From assembly GCA_004352715.1 (NCBI GenBank), contig SCFE01000001.1:5796350-5860349 (forward strand): DNA of 64,000 bases. Direction: 5' to 3'. The number at the start of each line of letters is the position of its first letter. Position 1 is the stretch's first letter. Source of the stretch: Hofstenia miamia. Lineage: Eukaryota; Xenacoelomorpha; Acoela. Shown one piece after another: positions 52,714 to 61,000 of this stretch. The notes beneath the pieces were generated by a model, which was not told the origin of the DNA, searched no databases, and saw only the letters and a program-made list of their open reading frames with translations. A program made the position numbers and the translations under genes.

Positions 52714-55674
52714 TTATTAATTTCAAAATCATTAACTAACTGTATCAAAGATTTGAATGAACATAGACATGCTATTTGGAATATCCATTTTGATTTTGTT
52801 TCCCTTCAAAGATTTCCACCATTTCCGAATTCCCATCATACCTCGTTCTGCCTGATAAAGCAGAATGATATTTTGACTCTATCAATAATGAGAGCTTCCT
52901 GACATTGATTTTTTGAGCTTTTTGCATAGCTTTGTGTTTCTTATATAACATACCCTTGAGTGCAGGTTTTATCCAAGGTGGGTGTTTGTTACATATTCTA
53001 ATTTTCTGTTTAAGGTAAAGATTGAAAATGGAATCTATAGCTTTATATATCTTACAATATGGTTCATCAGTCAAACTACTACTGCAGTAGGAGTACCAGT
53101 TTTTGCTTGATAGTGCTCTTTCGCAGTGTATACAAATCTCCTTTATGATTTCTTTAGAAACTAGCGGTACCTGTTCTATTAGGATAGCAAAATGATCAGG
53201 CAAACCCAAATTAACTAGTTTTTGGGACCTTTTAGCATTCGCCGCAATTTATAAGGACGTTGTCTAAGTAATATTTTTGAAAAATGCGTATAGCTCGAAA
53301 GCGGCAAATTTTGGCGAAATGTGGCAAAAATAAAAAAGTTAGCACGTTGAACAGACTTTGTCGCCGTGTGAATCAATTGACAGATACTTAGCTGGTGAAA
53401 ATGCTACACATCATTCTTCAACAGAAAATTTTGAAATGCAAGCGAAACGCGATTTACTTGAATTTCTCTATGTCAACGACTCCACCAACCGTGAATATCT
53501 GTCGAAACGGGTGAAAATGCCACCTCGTAGTTTCCGACGTAACATGAAAATCTTGGAAGAAAGGGGAACCTTGGAAAGAAAGAAAGGAAGCGGCCGACCT
53601 CTCCAAATTTCTGGCAATGAGAAAAAACGCTTATGTCAAATTGCGCTTAAATGTCCGTCGGCATCAACTCAAAATGTCTGTGATTGTTATAACGAGTTAG
53701 CTGGGACATCCGTCAGTAAATCCACAGTTTTCCGAGCTCTGAAATCTCAACATGTAATTTTGCCAGCGGTAAGAAAAAATTTGATGGGTTCTATCCCGAC
53801 GCGTTTGGGCCAGTGTCTTGAAAACGAAGGAAAATTTGTGGAGAAATGGACTGGGACTGAATAGGCAAGACAAAGACGCAACAGACTCATATTTTCTTAT
53901 ATTATTTTGTTTGCTCAATGCTTAGAAAAATCTATTATTTCAGCGGCCACTTTTTTTGAACCAAGGTATACTACGTCTAGTAGAAAAATTTACAATTAAG
54001 TGTTTTAGTGATTTATTGAGAAGAACATTGAATGAAATCACAGGCTATTACAATATTTCCAATTTGAGAATCTTCAAATGCAATGATCCTGCACATTATA
54101 GCATCTTCAAACTCAATGCAAATTCTTTTTGTTTATTTTTCTGTAGACCGATAGGCACCAAAAACAGTACATGTTGCATTGTACAATATCTACACATTGC
54201 AATGGAACAGTATACGATTCCAACTTACAGATTTTTGAACCTACTTCTATTTGTGGTTTTTTTACTAAGTTTGCTGAAGAGAGACTTGGACACTTTGAGT
54301 ATTACTGTTTGATCATTTGATCTCATTTTGTAAGTAAAGAGAAGACTAGCGCTATTGTCATGGCACATGATATCATCATTTTGCATCTCTAACGCATTAA
54401 TAAAAGTATCACAAATATTAATAAATTTATATATATATATATATATATACATTTATTTTAGGCAATATTCTTCGTAAATTAAGAATCTTTCAGGATCATG
54501 CATCCAGATTCCATACATATATTGACCTGTCACTCAACATTGCAAAGTAAGTTGCCATTGTTTGCTCAGCTTTAGTAATTTTCGTAATACACTGATAATA
54601 TTATCTATATTGACACAAGTTTGTTTTTAAGTGATAATTGTAGCAAAATTCATAAATTCATATTTTGGAAGAAAGTTGACGACTTCAACGCAACCACATT
54701 TTGCTATTAAAATTTTCAAATCTAAATTACTGTTTGTACGTTTGTTTTAAATATCTGCACATTTTAGTAAAAATTTAAATAAATCAATTGGTTTTTGGCA
54801 TAGACAATTTATTAATATATTTATTTTAGTAAGCTGAAAGTTTGGAAACTAACTGAAAGGATTTTGCTAACCAACAAATGCGTATCAAATATAAATTGGT
54901 AGGTACCACTTTCTAGCACGTCTATTTACACCTATATTTTACTAACAAATATATGTGCAGCTCTGCTCATATTTGGATTTATCATGCAAACTTGTTTAAT
55001 TCTTAGCTTGGTTGATTTTAAGCTTAATAAATACAAATTAAGTTAGTTGTCAGGAAAATTCATTTTCTTTTTCTTCATCTTTAAACTTAAACCACCAAAA
55101 TTTTTATTGTATCAATATTATATTTTTATTGTTTATCGTATTTGTATAAGAAAACGATATTATTTCTTTTTTCAATCCCAGAACCTGCTAGAAATGTAAA
55201 ATAATTATGATTTCTTAAAATGCTCTTTCCAATTTGGACGTTGAAACTATGAATTGAAACATGAATTATTAATTGAATTCAATAATGGATTGCAAAATCT
55301 TGAATTGATTGTCTACTAAGTTAATTATTGATTATATTATAAACTAGGTACTTTCTTTAGTTCTAACTTTCGATAAATTTTGTTGTGTTTCATTGAAAGT
55401 TAGCCAAGAGTATGATTAGAAAAATTAATGGCATTCCTTAATGTTCTATTTTTATTAGAAGCACCGCAAAATGGATAATTACTCTCAAAAACATCTGCAG
55501 AACTATTTCAAACATTAGTAAATAAGTACCAGAGAACAACGCTAATTTAAAGTAAACCTGTAAAATAATATATGACTTAAAATTAGAATTTCTCAGAAGA
55601 ATTGTAAGCATCTTAAGTCAATGCAAATAATCACTTTTTTGCATTACAAACTGTTATCTATTGGATATATTAAA

Positions 55675-55719
<45 letters not shown>

Positions 55720-57561
55720 TCAATATTATTTTTATTTATTAGCATGATCCAAATGTCTGAGAATTACAATTGACTAGACATCAAGTTCTTCAACATTTAT
55801 TTTCATATATAGATTTGGTGTCCTTCATAATTCAGTGTGTCAACAGCAATAGAAATAAAAAATTTTTATGGATTGCAGTTTCTTCTAAAAAATATTAAAC
55901 AATGTTGAAGCTAAAAGGAAAAATTAATTTTTCAAGTCCTTGTTAATTTTCTGCGAAAGGTATTGGGTGTTCTAATGAGGGTTAATGCTAGTGCTTTAAC
56001 ATATTTTGATTTAGCATCTATTATATTGTCTGCATTATTAGATTATATAATTTTTGAATAATTTACAGTGCAAATGATGCATATACATAATGTGCAGCAC
56101 CCAAACCACTAATTAACTAGCATCTCTTGTATGTTTACCTATGCAAATGCAATATTTTGTAAAACAATGATTTAAGTTTCTACATATTATACTGTATGCC
56201 AAGTTATGTGTAACTTATTATTGAATTCTCTATAGATTTCTTGAGATATAATCTTTTGAATGCAGCCGAATAGGTCACCTAGCCCCAACCCGAATCCTAA
56301 GCTCTCATCCGTCTATTAAACCTGTAAATACCAGAACAAAAATTTCCACAAATTACCATGGGGTCCATAGCGACCTCTAATATAAAACTCCATTTTTCTT
56401 ACTAAAAAATGTAAAATGTACATCCCAAACGCAGCGATAAAATGAGCCGACGTGATCAAATAGCTAGCGGTGTCAAGTAATCTCTGACTTCACTCCGAAA
56501 TATAATATTATGGTAACAGGTATTTAAATGGGTTTTGTGAGTGTCTTTAGCAATGATTGGTGCTTAATAACAAAGATGAGTTCAGTAATTTATTTTCGCT
56601 TAGAAGGACTACTCTGATTAAATTAAATTTGATTGTCATGACTAGACCAGGAAGTTTTTCACGAGTGTGAGTTGGAAAAAATTATGGTAATCACAATGCA
56701 TTTTAAAATGTATATCATGCAGTTATACGTGTAAATTGGAGGCAAATAATGCAATTAATTTTAAACAAAATTCTATAAAATTTGGTTCAATGTACTCTTA
56801 AAATCCTAGCGTCTACTCAACTCTGAATCAACTATATATTTTGATATTTTTGTACCAGTTCAACTTGAAATTATCTGAGACAATTTTAATAATATTTATT
56901 CCTATTTTAAGCTGATTTAATAATGTTGGGTCATAATGGGCTTTATTATGTGTTAGAATTATAAGTTACTGAATAGTAATTTACTCAAAATTTTGAAAAA
57001 ATTCAGTGTTCTACACCAGATTTCTGCATTGTTTTTCAATTAATGTTTTTTATATAAAGTTTAGATTTTAGCATATTTAGCATATTTAGAAAAGTACACA
57101 AACAAAAAATATGTTTAAAAGCATATTTTCAAAAAATGCTTAGAGTTAGCGGATTTGTTCCGGTTATGTCCGTTTAGTAAAACACTTAAAAGCCAAATAC
57201 ACTTGTGCTATCTTTTCATAATTTCTTGAACTCAATTATCAATTATATACTGTAAATGGTTTGGAATTTCGCAATAAATTTTATTTGGTTTCAACAATAC
57301 CTGCTAAATATTTGTGTTACAGTAAAATGAAATCGAAATTAGTTTTAAAGAATAATGGCATTGATGTAGAGTTTCTATTTGCTAGTTTGATGATTGTATT
57401 TTGGTTTTTCTAATGATTCTTGATGATTTTATTTTAGTTTGTCTAATGATTCTGAGCCAACGGGAACAAATGCTTCGGAATTGCAGCAAGTGCTATCGAA
57501 AATTAAAAACAGCGTGGACTGCTCTATTTCAGCGCTAACTGGCGGAACATCGTTTATATGA
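38363..57561 (+). CDS. Transferrin receptor-like / M28B pseudopeptidase, 15 coding exons
   Basis: Joined exons give a 640-residue type II membrane protein (human transferrin receptor 760, glutamate carboxypeptidase II 750). Order: cytosolic tail 1-91 with a YPVF endocytosis-type motif at 71-74; membrane span about 93-116; Cys 120 and 123 just outside, as in the receptor stalk; a short apical/protease-associated region 210-290; peptidase-like domain 290-480 with TGIVEGVES then PDKYVIVGAMMLD, close to [21 protein letters not shown] of the receptor, and WKPVRSIIFVIFQ, close to [13 protein letters not shown]; helical domain 481-640. Most M28 zinc ligands are gone, so it should not be a peptidase. 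Several N-x-S/T sites fall outside the membrane. All 14 introns are GT-AG and phase-compatible. The ligand is unknown; iron or transferrin uptake is only a family inference. A diverged carboxypeptidase paralogue is the alternative. Confidence 0.85.
39064..39082. repeat. (TTA)n at the 3' end of the LINE
   Basis: A short ATT/TTA run where the LINE ends. A longer (TTA)n lies on the other side of the gap (40027-40065). Confidence 0.8.
39083..39594 (-). mobile_element. LINE 3' coding end (R4/Dong-like)
   Basis: An open minus-strand frame of at least 152 codons (39130-39588) shows the post-polymerase domain found in a widespread LINE group: KILWDFNIQTSKVIEARRPD, then DIAVPKDRNVESKEKEKIDK, VEVVPVVVGALGAVSKKHKR, and ending ALLGRARVHRKALRLPGNW. 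There is no stop or frameshift in it, so the copy is fairly young. A short 3' UTR is followed by TAA repeats, and TTA repeats also lie beyond the gap, as expected for R4/Dong-type elements that insert in TAA repeats. The polymerase itself would lie in the gap. The clade name is an inference from the tail. Confidence 0.75.
39595..40026. other. Assembly gap (432 Ns)
   Basis: It breaks inside the LINE coding region and resumes in (TTA)n. The listed length may be nominal; a full LINE would need several kb. Confidence 0.98.
40027..40065. repeat. (TTA)n microsatellite
   Basis: About 13 TTA/TAT units directly after the gap; probably the target-site repeat on the far side of the LINE. Confidence 0.9.
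41320..42359 (+). mobile_element. Internally deleted piggyBac element
   Basis: Ends CACTAGAACAAC at 41324 and GTTGTTCTAGTG at 42344-42355 are exact inverted copies. The right end is followed by TTAA, the piggyBac target; the left is preceded by TTAG, one base different. The element is about 1.04 kb, against 2.3 kb or more for a full copy, because the N-terminal half of the transposase is missing. It sits in intron 1 of the receptor gene. Confidence 0.8.
41588..42241 (+). pseudogene. piggyBac transposase, C-terminal part
   Basis: The open frame covers about 217 residues. KRSVCLLSSLHDSPNAN is the strand with the usual WKDKRDV-MLST-H, and NKNKCGVDVYGSMARMYTAK with the Asp of KCGVD is the last catalytic Asp region. 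RRWPLGPLAIFYSLLDISIL is the following helix, here with a small repeat (GPLA duplicated). It ends with a Cys-rich zinc domain, CAKCRNKTQALCSNCRRPHC, and Cys pairs further on. The reading frame is open to the stop at 42239, but the catalytic N-terminal part is deleted, so it cannot act alone. It may still bind the element ends. Confidence 0.8.
42425..42667 (+). CDS. Receptor exon 2: membrane span (residues 66-146)
   Basis: Codes for YPVF (71-74), a basic segment KHQ, the hydrophobic span CVSTIICCICLVIGAVIGRF, and the stalk start PWGCDNC. The acceptor is a TAGTAG tandem (42422-42427), so a protein one residue shorter is possible. Ends phase 2 at CCCAG|GTCAGT. Confidence 0.85.
42813..43333. mobile_element. 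MITE in receptor intron 2
   Basis: The left end CTCAGCCCTATTTAGGAGGT then GGGTAAAAGTACCC is inverted, with several changes, at the right end (GGGTAGTTTTACCC, then CTCACCTAAATAAGGGGTCG and TGAG). The element is 521 bp. It has no convincing transposase; the minus-strand frame at 42865-43083 shows no motif. It is probably a non-autonomous DNA transposon. Confidence 0.65.
43334..44806 (+). other. Remainder of receptor intron 2
   Basis: AT-rich. An open frame at 44579-44806 has no family match; it ends where exon 3 begins and is in a different frame. No extra exon could be supported, although family proteins have about 30 more residues at this point. Confidence 0.45.
44807..44999 (+). CDS. Receptor exon 3 (residues 147-211)
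   Basis: RFISDFEEFGFTKVNHEDL matches the [20 protein letters not shown] region after the membrane stalk of transferrin receptors (QWKEFGLDSVELAHYDV in carboxypeptidase II). The 3' part (INYSDYVFVMTVIGHN) fits the first strands of the ectodomain and has an N-Y-S site. Phase 2 in, phase 0 out; the donor ACG|GTTAGT is average. Confidence 0.75.
45380..45475 (+). CDS. Receptor exon 4 (residues 212-243), tentative
   Basis: Open, phase 0 at both ends, with a good acceptor (TTAATTCTAG) and donor (AAG|GTATTC). The sequence (HIFLDHPSIIYCHLEGKFK) could be the NGSIVIVRAGK strand of the apical domain, but the match is weak. Confidence 0.5.
45518..45581 (+). CDS. Receptor exon 5 (residues 244-264)
   Basis: RWLDNPNIKLLLVSGSNDKS matches the [20 protein letters not shown] strand of the protease-associated domain. 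It follows a 42-bp intron; the donor is G|GTAATG, phase 1. Confidence 0.7.
46018..46093 (+). CDS. Receptor exon 6 (residues 265-289)
   Basis: LNVPVIMITPIAPLDNNP matches GLPNIPVQTISRAAAEKL of the receptor, the link between apical and peptidase-like domains. Phase 1 in, phase 2 out. The G-D-P-x-T-P-G loop that precedes it in the family was not found; an open stretch at about 45734-45802 was considered but breaks phase. Confidence 0.75.
46140..46225 (+). CDS. Receptor exon 7 (residues 290-318)
   Basis: TVTVEVKVTKATEPGTVVTG then IVEGVESP matches [20 protein letters not shown] then IKGFVEPD. It follows a 46-bp intron; phase 1 out. Confidence 0.85.
46226..48765 (+). other. Receptor intron 7
   Basis: A 2.5-kb intron with a short mariner-type derivative at 46649-47230. 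The rest is AT-rich without a recognised feature. Confidence 0.6.
46649..47230 (-). mobile_element. Short non-autonomous mariner/Tc-type element
   Basis: Ends TCAAAAGTCTTTGGCGTTAG at 46649 and the complement of TCAAAAGTCATTGGCGCTAG at 47207-47230 agree at 22 of 24 positions. The 582-bp interior keeps the N-terminal part of a transposase on the minus strand (46805-47152): a helix-turn-helix region with NAPNISTVRFLKSRFIESGS, then VTCHRLRTGRPRSATTDENK, the G-R-P-R linker. The catalytic domain is deleted. Confidence 0.75.
48766..48861 (+). CDS. Receptor exon 8 (residues 319-350)
   Basis: DKYVIVGAMMLDPVGVNLLL aligns with [20 protein letters not shown] of the receptor and [20 protein letters not shown] of carboxypeptidase II. 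The zinc-binding His is a Met here, and about eight residues with the bridging Asp are missing. Phase 1 at both ends. Confidence 0.9.
49320..49660 (-). pseudogene. Penelope-like element, 3' end with GIY-YIG tail
   Basis: On the minus strand ELKENNFDIIIRTKNTKIAE then AIILKKEDHNYILNKHVN, ending at a stop at 49457-49459, resembles the C-terminal end of a Penelope-like GIY-YIG domain (R-x-E-A-x-x-I, then P-x-L-N). Just downstream, TGACGATGACCCATAAGTGG then TTGAAATGCATC at about 49352-49380 is the kind of untranslated sequence found next to such genes. The 5' part is lost behind an (AT)n run at 49650. It lies in receptor intron 8. Confidence 0.55.
49661..49993. other. Rest of receptor intron 8
   Basis: AT-rich; an open frame at 49767-49970 has no motif. 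The large (AT)n region at 49229-49300 also lies in this intron. Confidence 0.45.
49994..50196 (+). CDS. Receptor exon 9 (residues 351-418)
   Basis: WKPVRSIIFVIFQNFEIADH then WLELHNTLLSFRTEGVVAFD matches [20 protein letters not shown] then [20 protein letters not shown]. The Glu-Glu pair of active M28 enzymes (WDAEEFG) is replaced by QNFE; the Asp of VAFDD keeps the position of INAD. SSVFRQLLYSSTNK fits the SPLLYTLIEKTMQ helix. Phase 1 in, phase 0 out. Confidence 0.9.
50267..50361 (+). CDS. Receptor exon 10 (residues 419-449)
   Basis: HPFSLKERWRMCFPQELLNV with an N-Y-T glycosylation site. It fits the QNVKHPVTGQFLYQDSNW stretch by position. Phase 0 in, phase 2 out. Confidence 0.8.
50406..50496 (+). 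CDS. Receptor exon 11 (residues 450-480)
   Basis: HPYSLGYKFKQTLGAPTVDL matches FPFLAYSGIPAVSFCF. It follows a 44-bp intron. Phase 2 in, phase 0 out. Confidence 0.85.
51035..51239 (+). CDS. Receptor exon 12 (residues 481-548)
   Basis: LSGFIILQLVNSNLIPYNVI then DVGKDIDKYVNNIK matches [20 protein letters not shown] then RYNSQLLSFVRDLN, the start of the helical dimerisation domain. The YHS-type zinc His before it is absent (CLSTTPMLTRNESL). N-E-S site present. Phase 1 out. Confidence 0.9.
51996..52640 (+). pseudogene. piggyBac element, 5' end and N-terminal transposase relic
   Basis: It begins TTAGCCTTCCAGAGCTGGCA; TTAG could be a mutated TTAA target. Two copies of a GGGTCTCACAGACCC-type palindrome (52016 and 52176) may be binding sites. 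From about 52220 the plus strand reads NEKNLQLLES, then STDDDISDTECEQQLQISDT, a typical acidic N-terminus, then TALECWKNFISDIMKEIISC then TNKYI, the LECWKLFITDEMLNEIVECT-NKYI block. Stops interrupt it and the rest is missing. Confidence 0.65.
52680..52711. repeat. (AT)n microsatellite after a single N
   Basis: An uninterrupted TA run directly after the ambiguous base at 52679. Confidence 0.9.
52772..53209 (-). pseudogene. LINE fragment: linker before the reverse transcriptase
   Basis: An open minus-strand frame of 145 codons. IFNLYLKQKIRICNKHPPWI then KPALKGMLYKKHKAMQKAQK is the linker between endonuclease and reverse transcriptase in Jockey/RTE/CR1-type LINEs, where a hydrophobic helix is followed by a basic stretch, PW(I/M)T--L and a K-R-rich helix. 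Both neighbouring enzyme domains are absent, so it is an internal scrap. It could belong to the same family as the relic at 27.6-28.5 kb. Confidence 0.6.
53358..53870 (+). pseudogene. Tc1-like transposase, N-terminal half
   Basis: A 168-codon open frame. It has a first helix-turn-helix (REYLSKRVKMPPRSFRRNMK), a basic linker with the GRP motif (ERKKGSGRPLQISGNEKKRL) and a second helix-turn-helix (CPSASTQNVCDCYNELAGTS then VSKSTVFRALKSQ). It breaks off where the first catalytic Asp is expected. No clear inverted ends were found. Confidence 0.65.
54462..54546 (+). CDS. Receptor exon 13 (residues 549-576)
   Basis: RIFQDHASRFHTYIDLSLNI matches [20 protein letters not shown] of the helical domain. 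Acceptor TTATTTTAG, donor AAA|GTAAGT. Phase 1 in, phase 2 out. Confidence 0.85.
54830..54898 (+). CDS. Receptor exon 14 (residues 577-599)
   Basis: KLKVWKLTERILLTNKCVSN matches [20 protein letters not shown]. Phase 2 in and out. The F-R-H-V-(I/F) strand that follows in the family is missing, so the protein is shortened or one small exon was overlooked. Confidence 0.85.
55677..55716. repeat. (AT)n microsatellite
   Basis: An uninterrupted run of about 38 bp. Confidence 0.9.
56251..56445. repeat. Dispersed repeat, copy 1
   Basis: ATCTTTTGAATGCAGCC, then CCAACCCGAATCCTAAGCTC, then TTCCACAAATTACCATGGGG, then TAGCGACC all recur in order and in the same orientation at 59029-59195. No ORF; probably a non-autonomous element. 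Confidence 0.75.
57428..57433 (-). terminator. Possible polyadenylation signal of the cathepsin gene
   Basis: AATAAA on the minus strand, 184 bp past the cathepsin stop codon. If used, the cathepsin 3' UTR is antisense to the whole last receptor exon. Confidence 0.4.
57438..57561 (+). CDS. Receptor exon 15: C-terminus (residues 600-640)
   Basis: ASELQQVLSKIKNSVDCSIS then ALTGGTSFI ends the protein and matches the [20 protein letters not shown] C-terminal helix of the receptor. Stop TGA at 57559. Sites N-D-S and N-A-S occur. An AATAAA signal follows at 57598. Confidence 0.85.
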
Positions 57562-57597
57562 TTATTATTTGTATACTGAACTTGTATCTCAATTTAG

Positions 57598-57603
57598 AAT
57601 AAA
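57598..57603 (+). terminator. Polyadenylation signal of the receptor gene
   Basis: AATAAA 37 bp after the stop codon. Cleavage shortly after it would fall in the cathepsin coding exon of the opposite strand. Confidence 0.6.
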
Positions 57604-57616
57604 TCAGTTTGTGTAG

Positions 57617-58008
57617 TTAAAGGATCGCTATTGAAGACTGCCGCGCAATCCCACACATGTTACTACCACGAGCAATTTTGAAAAACCCATCCTCACCCCA
57701 ACCAGGCCCCCAACTATTCTTTACAATCCAATAATCACCATCTTTGGCATTGGTGCCGTAGCCAATAACAACGACACCATGTGAAATTTTGTCAGGAGAA
57801 CATTGTCTATTTTTGTAAACACCATCTTTGTAAAACTGAAAATCTAATCCAGTAGCATCCAAACTTGCGGCTACAGGTCCTACTAGTCCAGTTAACCATA
57901 GCATTTCAGTTTCGTTATCGGGATCCACTGACTGGTATCCTCGTAAAATATGTCTGCCATGTTGTGGTGAAATTCTGCAATGATTTTTTACTTCTCTGTA
58001 GGGATAAT
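57617..58008 (-). CDS. Cathepsin L-like, last exon
   Basis: 130 codons including the stop TAA. The acceptor GTGTTTAG|AT completes an Asp codon with the preceding exon. Contains YPYREVKNHC, the catalytic His and the catalytic Asn. No stop or frameshift. Confidence 0.92.
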
Positions 58009-61000
58009 CTAAACACCTTTTGTGTTATAAAGATATTAAAACATTTGTAATTAATAAAAGAAACGTTGATATCGAAATATTTATAAAAAATATACTCAAA
58101 TAAATCTTAAATGGAATATTAGAAAATTGATTACATGAAAATTAAAATGTGAAGCGAAAAAATATCTCTAAAAATTACGGTTTAGAGGTAATATAAAACA
58201 TTTTAGGCAACATTAAGCCTTTATTATGATATATAGGCAATAGATATCGTTTTCCGGCTATTATAAACACATAGAACAACTCCATGTGTTTCATCACTTG
58301 TGAAATTGCTATATACAGTTTAATCAAAGCTTTATAATTGTTTTCCTGTACAATGTACATAGATGAATCAATTCGATTTGCAGAAGTTATGAAAGTAAGG
58401 AATAGTGCAATGCTATTATCTATTATCCTACACAAAAAATGTGATATATTTGTCGCAATTTATATTCTTTCTTTAATGCAAATCACACAAGTGAAACTTG
58501 TCAGACCACCAATTGAACTAAGATTTGTTGTGGTGGTAAAAACGTATTCTTTATTGAATAATTGGAACATTTCCAAATTAGTTTAATGGATTGATTTATG
58601 GGTTTAGCTTAAAGGAAAGGTGTTATGTTTAAATATGGAACAACACTTGTTAAAACTTCAAAATCAGATAATCTTCCAGTGCACAATTTACAGGCAGAAC
58701 GAAATCAATAGCTGAAAGCATGTTTTCATAAATAAATCATAATTAATTACCTCTGCTGTAGGCTTTTATATTACTTACTGTAAAGAAACCACACAATTCT
58801 AATTTGAACAATTTTCTATATAGATATTGAATGTTTAAAATTTTATCAAAAATGGATTATTCTAAATTAAAGTAATTAATAAATTGATATGTCCCCAGTC
58901 ATTCATGGATTAAGATCTCAAATATAGCAATTTAGAAATTCCAGTTCAAATAATTTTTTTCTACGCGAATAAAATGCACAACACATAAATGTTGGATACT
59001 TATAACTCTTAAGCTAAAATCTTTTGAATGCAGCCATATAGGCCTCCTAGCCCTAACCCGAATCCTAAGCCCTCGTCAGTCAACAAAGCCTGTGTATCCT
59101 AAACTAAAAACTTCCACAAATTATCATAGGTCTATAGCGACCCCTAAAGTAAAACAAAAAATGTAAAAGGTGCATAGCAAGCGCATAAAAATGTAGAATT
59201 TTAAACGTATTATAACTATAAGAAATTATATGCATCACATATAATTCTTATTCTTGATTGGGGCTCCTGGTTAAAACATTATGGAATATACCGCGTTTGA
59301 GCAACTGAGAGATCCCTTCATACAAATGGTGTACCTACACTGTGTGTACTAGCAATAACAAAGAAACGAAGTTGTGAAATTTTTTACACACTTTATTGAT
59401 TTTAAACTTTCAATTTTTGGTTAGTCATATAGTTTTCCTATATAGAAAAGTTCATGAAGATTAGCTGAATATATACAAATTTTAGAAAACATGCATTGCA
59501 TTAAAAAAGGAATTGAGTCAGCTTATATGTAATTGAAAGTTCTGTTAGAACAAATATTACGAGAACTTTTGTTAAAGTTCGTGTCAGAGGTGAAAAGTCA
59601 CGTATAATGACATACTCAATCGAGGCTTAGATTTGTACAATAAAGTAGTTTTGTCACATGAATATTTTAATAACTTCCGCAATCATCCATCTGGATAATC
59701 GTTCTTTTATCTTAAATTCCTTTTTATAAATAGAGACGATATGCGTCAAGATACGATCAGCGTTTAGCTTTTCCCTACAGCAACTGATAACAGCTCAGTA
59801 CACCCTTAAGTTATAAATGCTTAGTTAAATGAAATGTTAATAAATTGCGAATATTTGAGAATATTTCTATTTCGTCAATATTCGAAACTGCCCAATCTAA
59901 TTCCAACTTTAATATTATGACTTACGTCTTTGCACCAGTATTTAAACAGTTGATTTCAGACTTCCTATAAAGGTGATAAGCAACACCGCTGGCCTTACTA
60001 TTAAATTTCATATGCCCAAAAAAATTCCAACTAATTAATTAATAGTTCAAAATAACATTAAGATTAAAAATTGATACGTTATTAAGTTAAAGTATTTCAT
60101 AAAAAATTATAAAAAAGTAAAGTACCTCACATTATGTACCCTAATTACCACAATCTATTTGTTAAATCAATTTTGATATTACTTGCTTTGAAGATGTCGA
60201 TACAAATATCAAAGTATTTTCCAAGGGCTTAAAACCATTCAAGCACACGCACACAACCAAATAAGTCTACTTTACAATATTCATTTATATTCAGTATGTA
60301 CATGTGTATGTAACTATATTTTGATAAAGGAAGTATCAGAACAATAATATATTCGTTGTATCATATGTGCTTGTCATTAGCATGTGCAAATAATACAAAA
60401 CAAATCCAAGGATTATGAATATTTACTAGGTATTTTATAAATACACATATTTAAGGAAGACACTTTGATCCAACATACAAGCAAATGTAAGAATTTTAAT
60501 TTTGAATTGAAATATAAAAAGCAATTTATCGAATATGTACATATAGTTTAGGTTACAGGCACAAATTCGATTGTCTTTGCAAAAAATCTGTTTTCTAAGA
60601 GTAAGAAATAAGATAATGTTTCAATACTAAACGTTTTAAAACAGAGTGACAAGATGCTTGGAATTGCCTTACTCTTTCCAAAATATGTCCCCTAGTATTG
60701 AAAATGTACTAACCATTTTCGATGTAAATGGAAACCAATTGATATTTTAAATTCATGTTCTACAATTTCGACGTTATTTTTCAATAAAATTCCCAAAATA
60801 TATGTGTAATTGGGGATTTCTTGGACATTTTGAATTCTTGGGATATCCCAAAATTGGAATATATTGCTTTAACTTACAGAGACCAAACGAAAATGGTGAA
60901 GTCTTGACACCGCATATGTTTTATTTCAGTTTTGTTGTATTGTATTCATGTAGTTCCTTACTTTTCAAGTTCCTATTGTAGATTTAAATTTCTCGCTTCT

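Larger units (their letters stand above)
51240..54461 (+). other. Receptor intron 12
   Basis: A 3.2-kb intron packed with relics: piggyBac N-terminal piece (51996-52640), a single N and (AT)n at 52679-52711, a LINE linker piece (52772-53209) and a Tc1-type piece (53358-53864). The open frame at 53956-54312 shows no recognised domain. Confidence 0.6.
54899..57437 (+). other. Receptor intron 14
   Basis: A 2.5-kb intron with (AT)n at 55677-55716 and one copy of a dispersed repeat at 56251-56445. No extra exon with the S-P-F-R-H-V motif was recognised. Confidence 0.55.

Noticed and set aside
53956-54312. A 118-codon plus-strand frame in receptor intron 12
   Set aside because: No family motif, follows a decayed Tc1 piece, and is probably chance or transposon debris.
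57865-58050. A plus-strand frame overlapping the cathepsin exon
   Set aside because: It is the antisense shadow of the cathepsin last exon.
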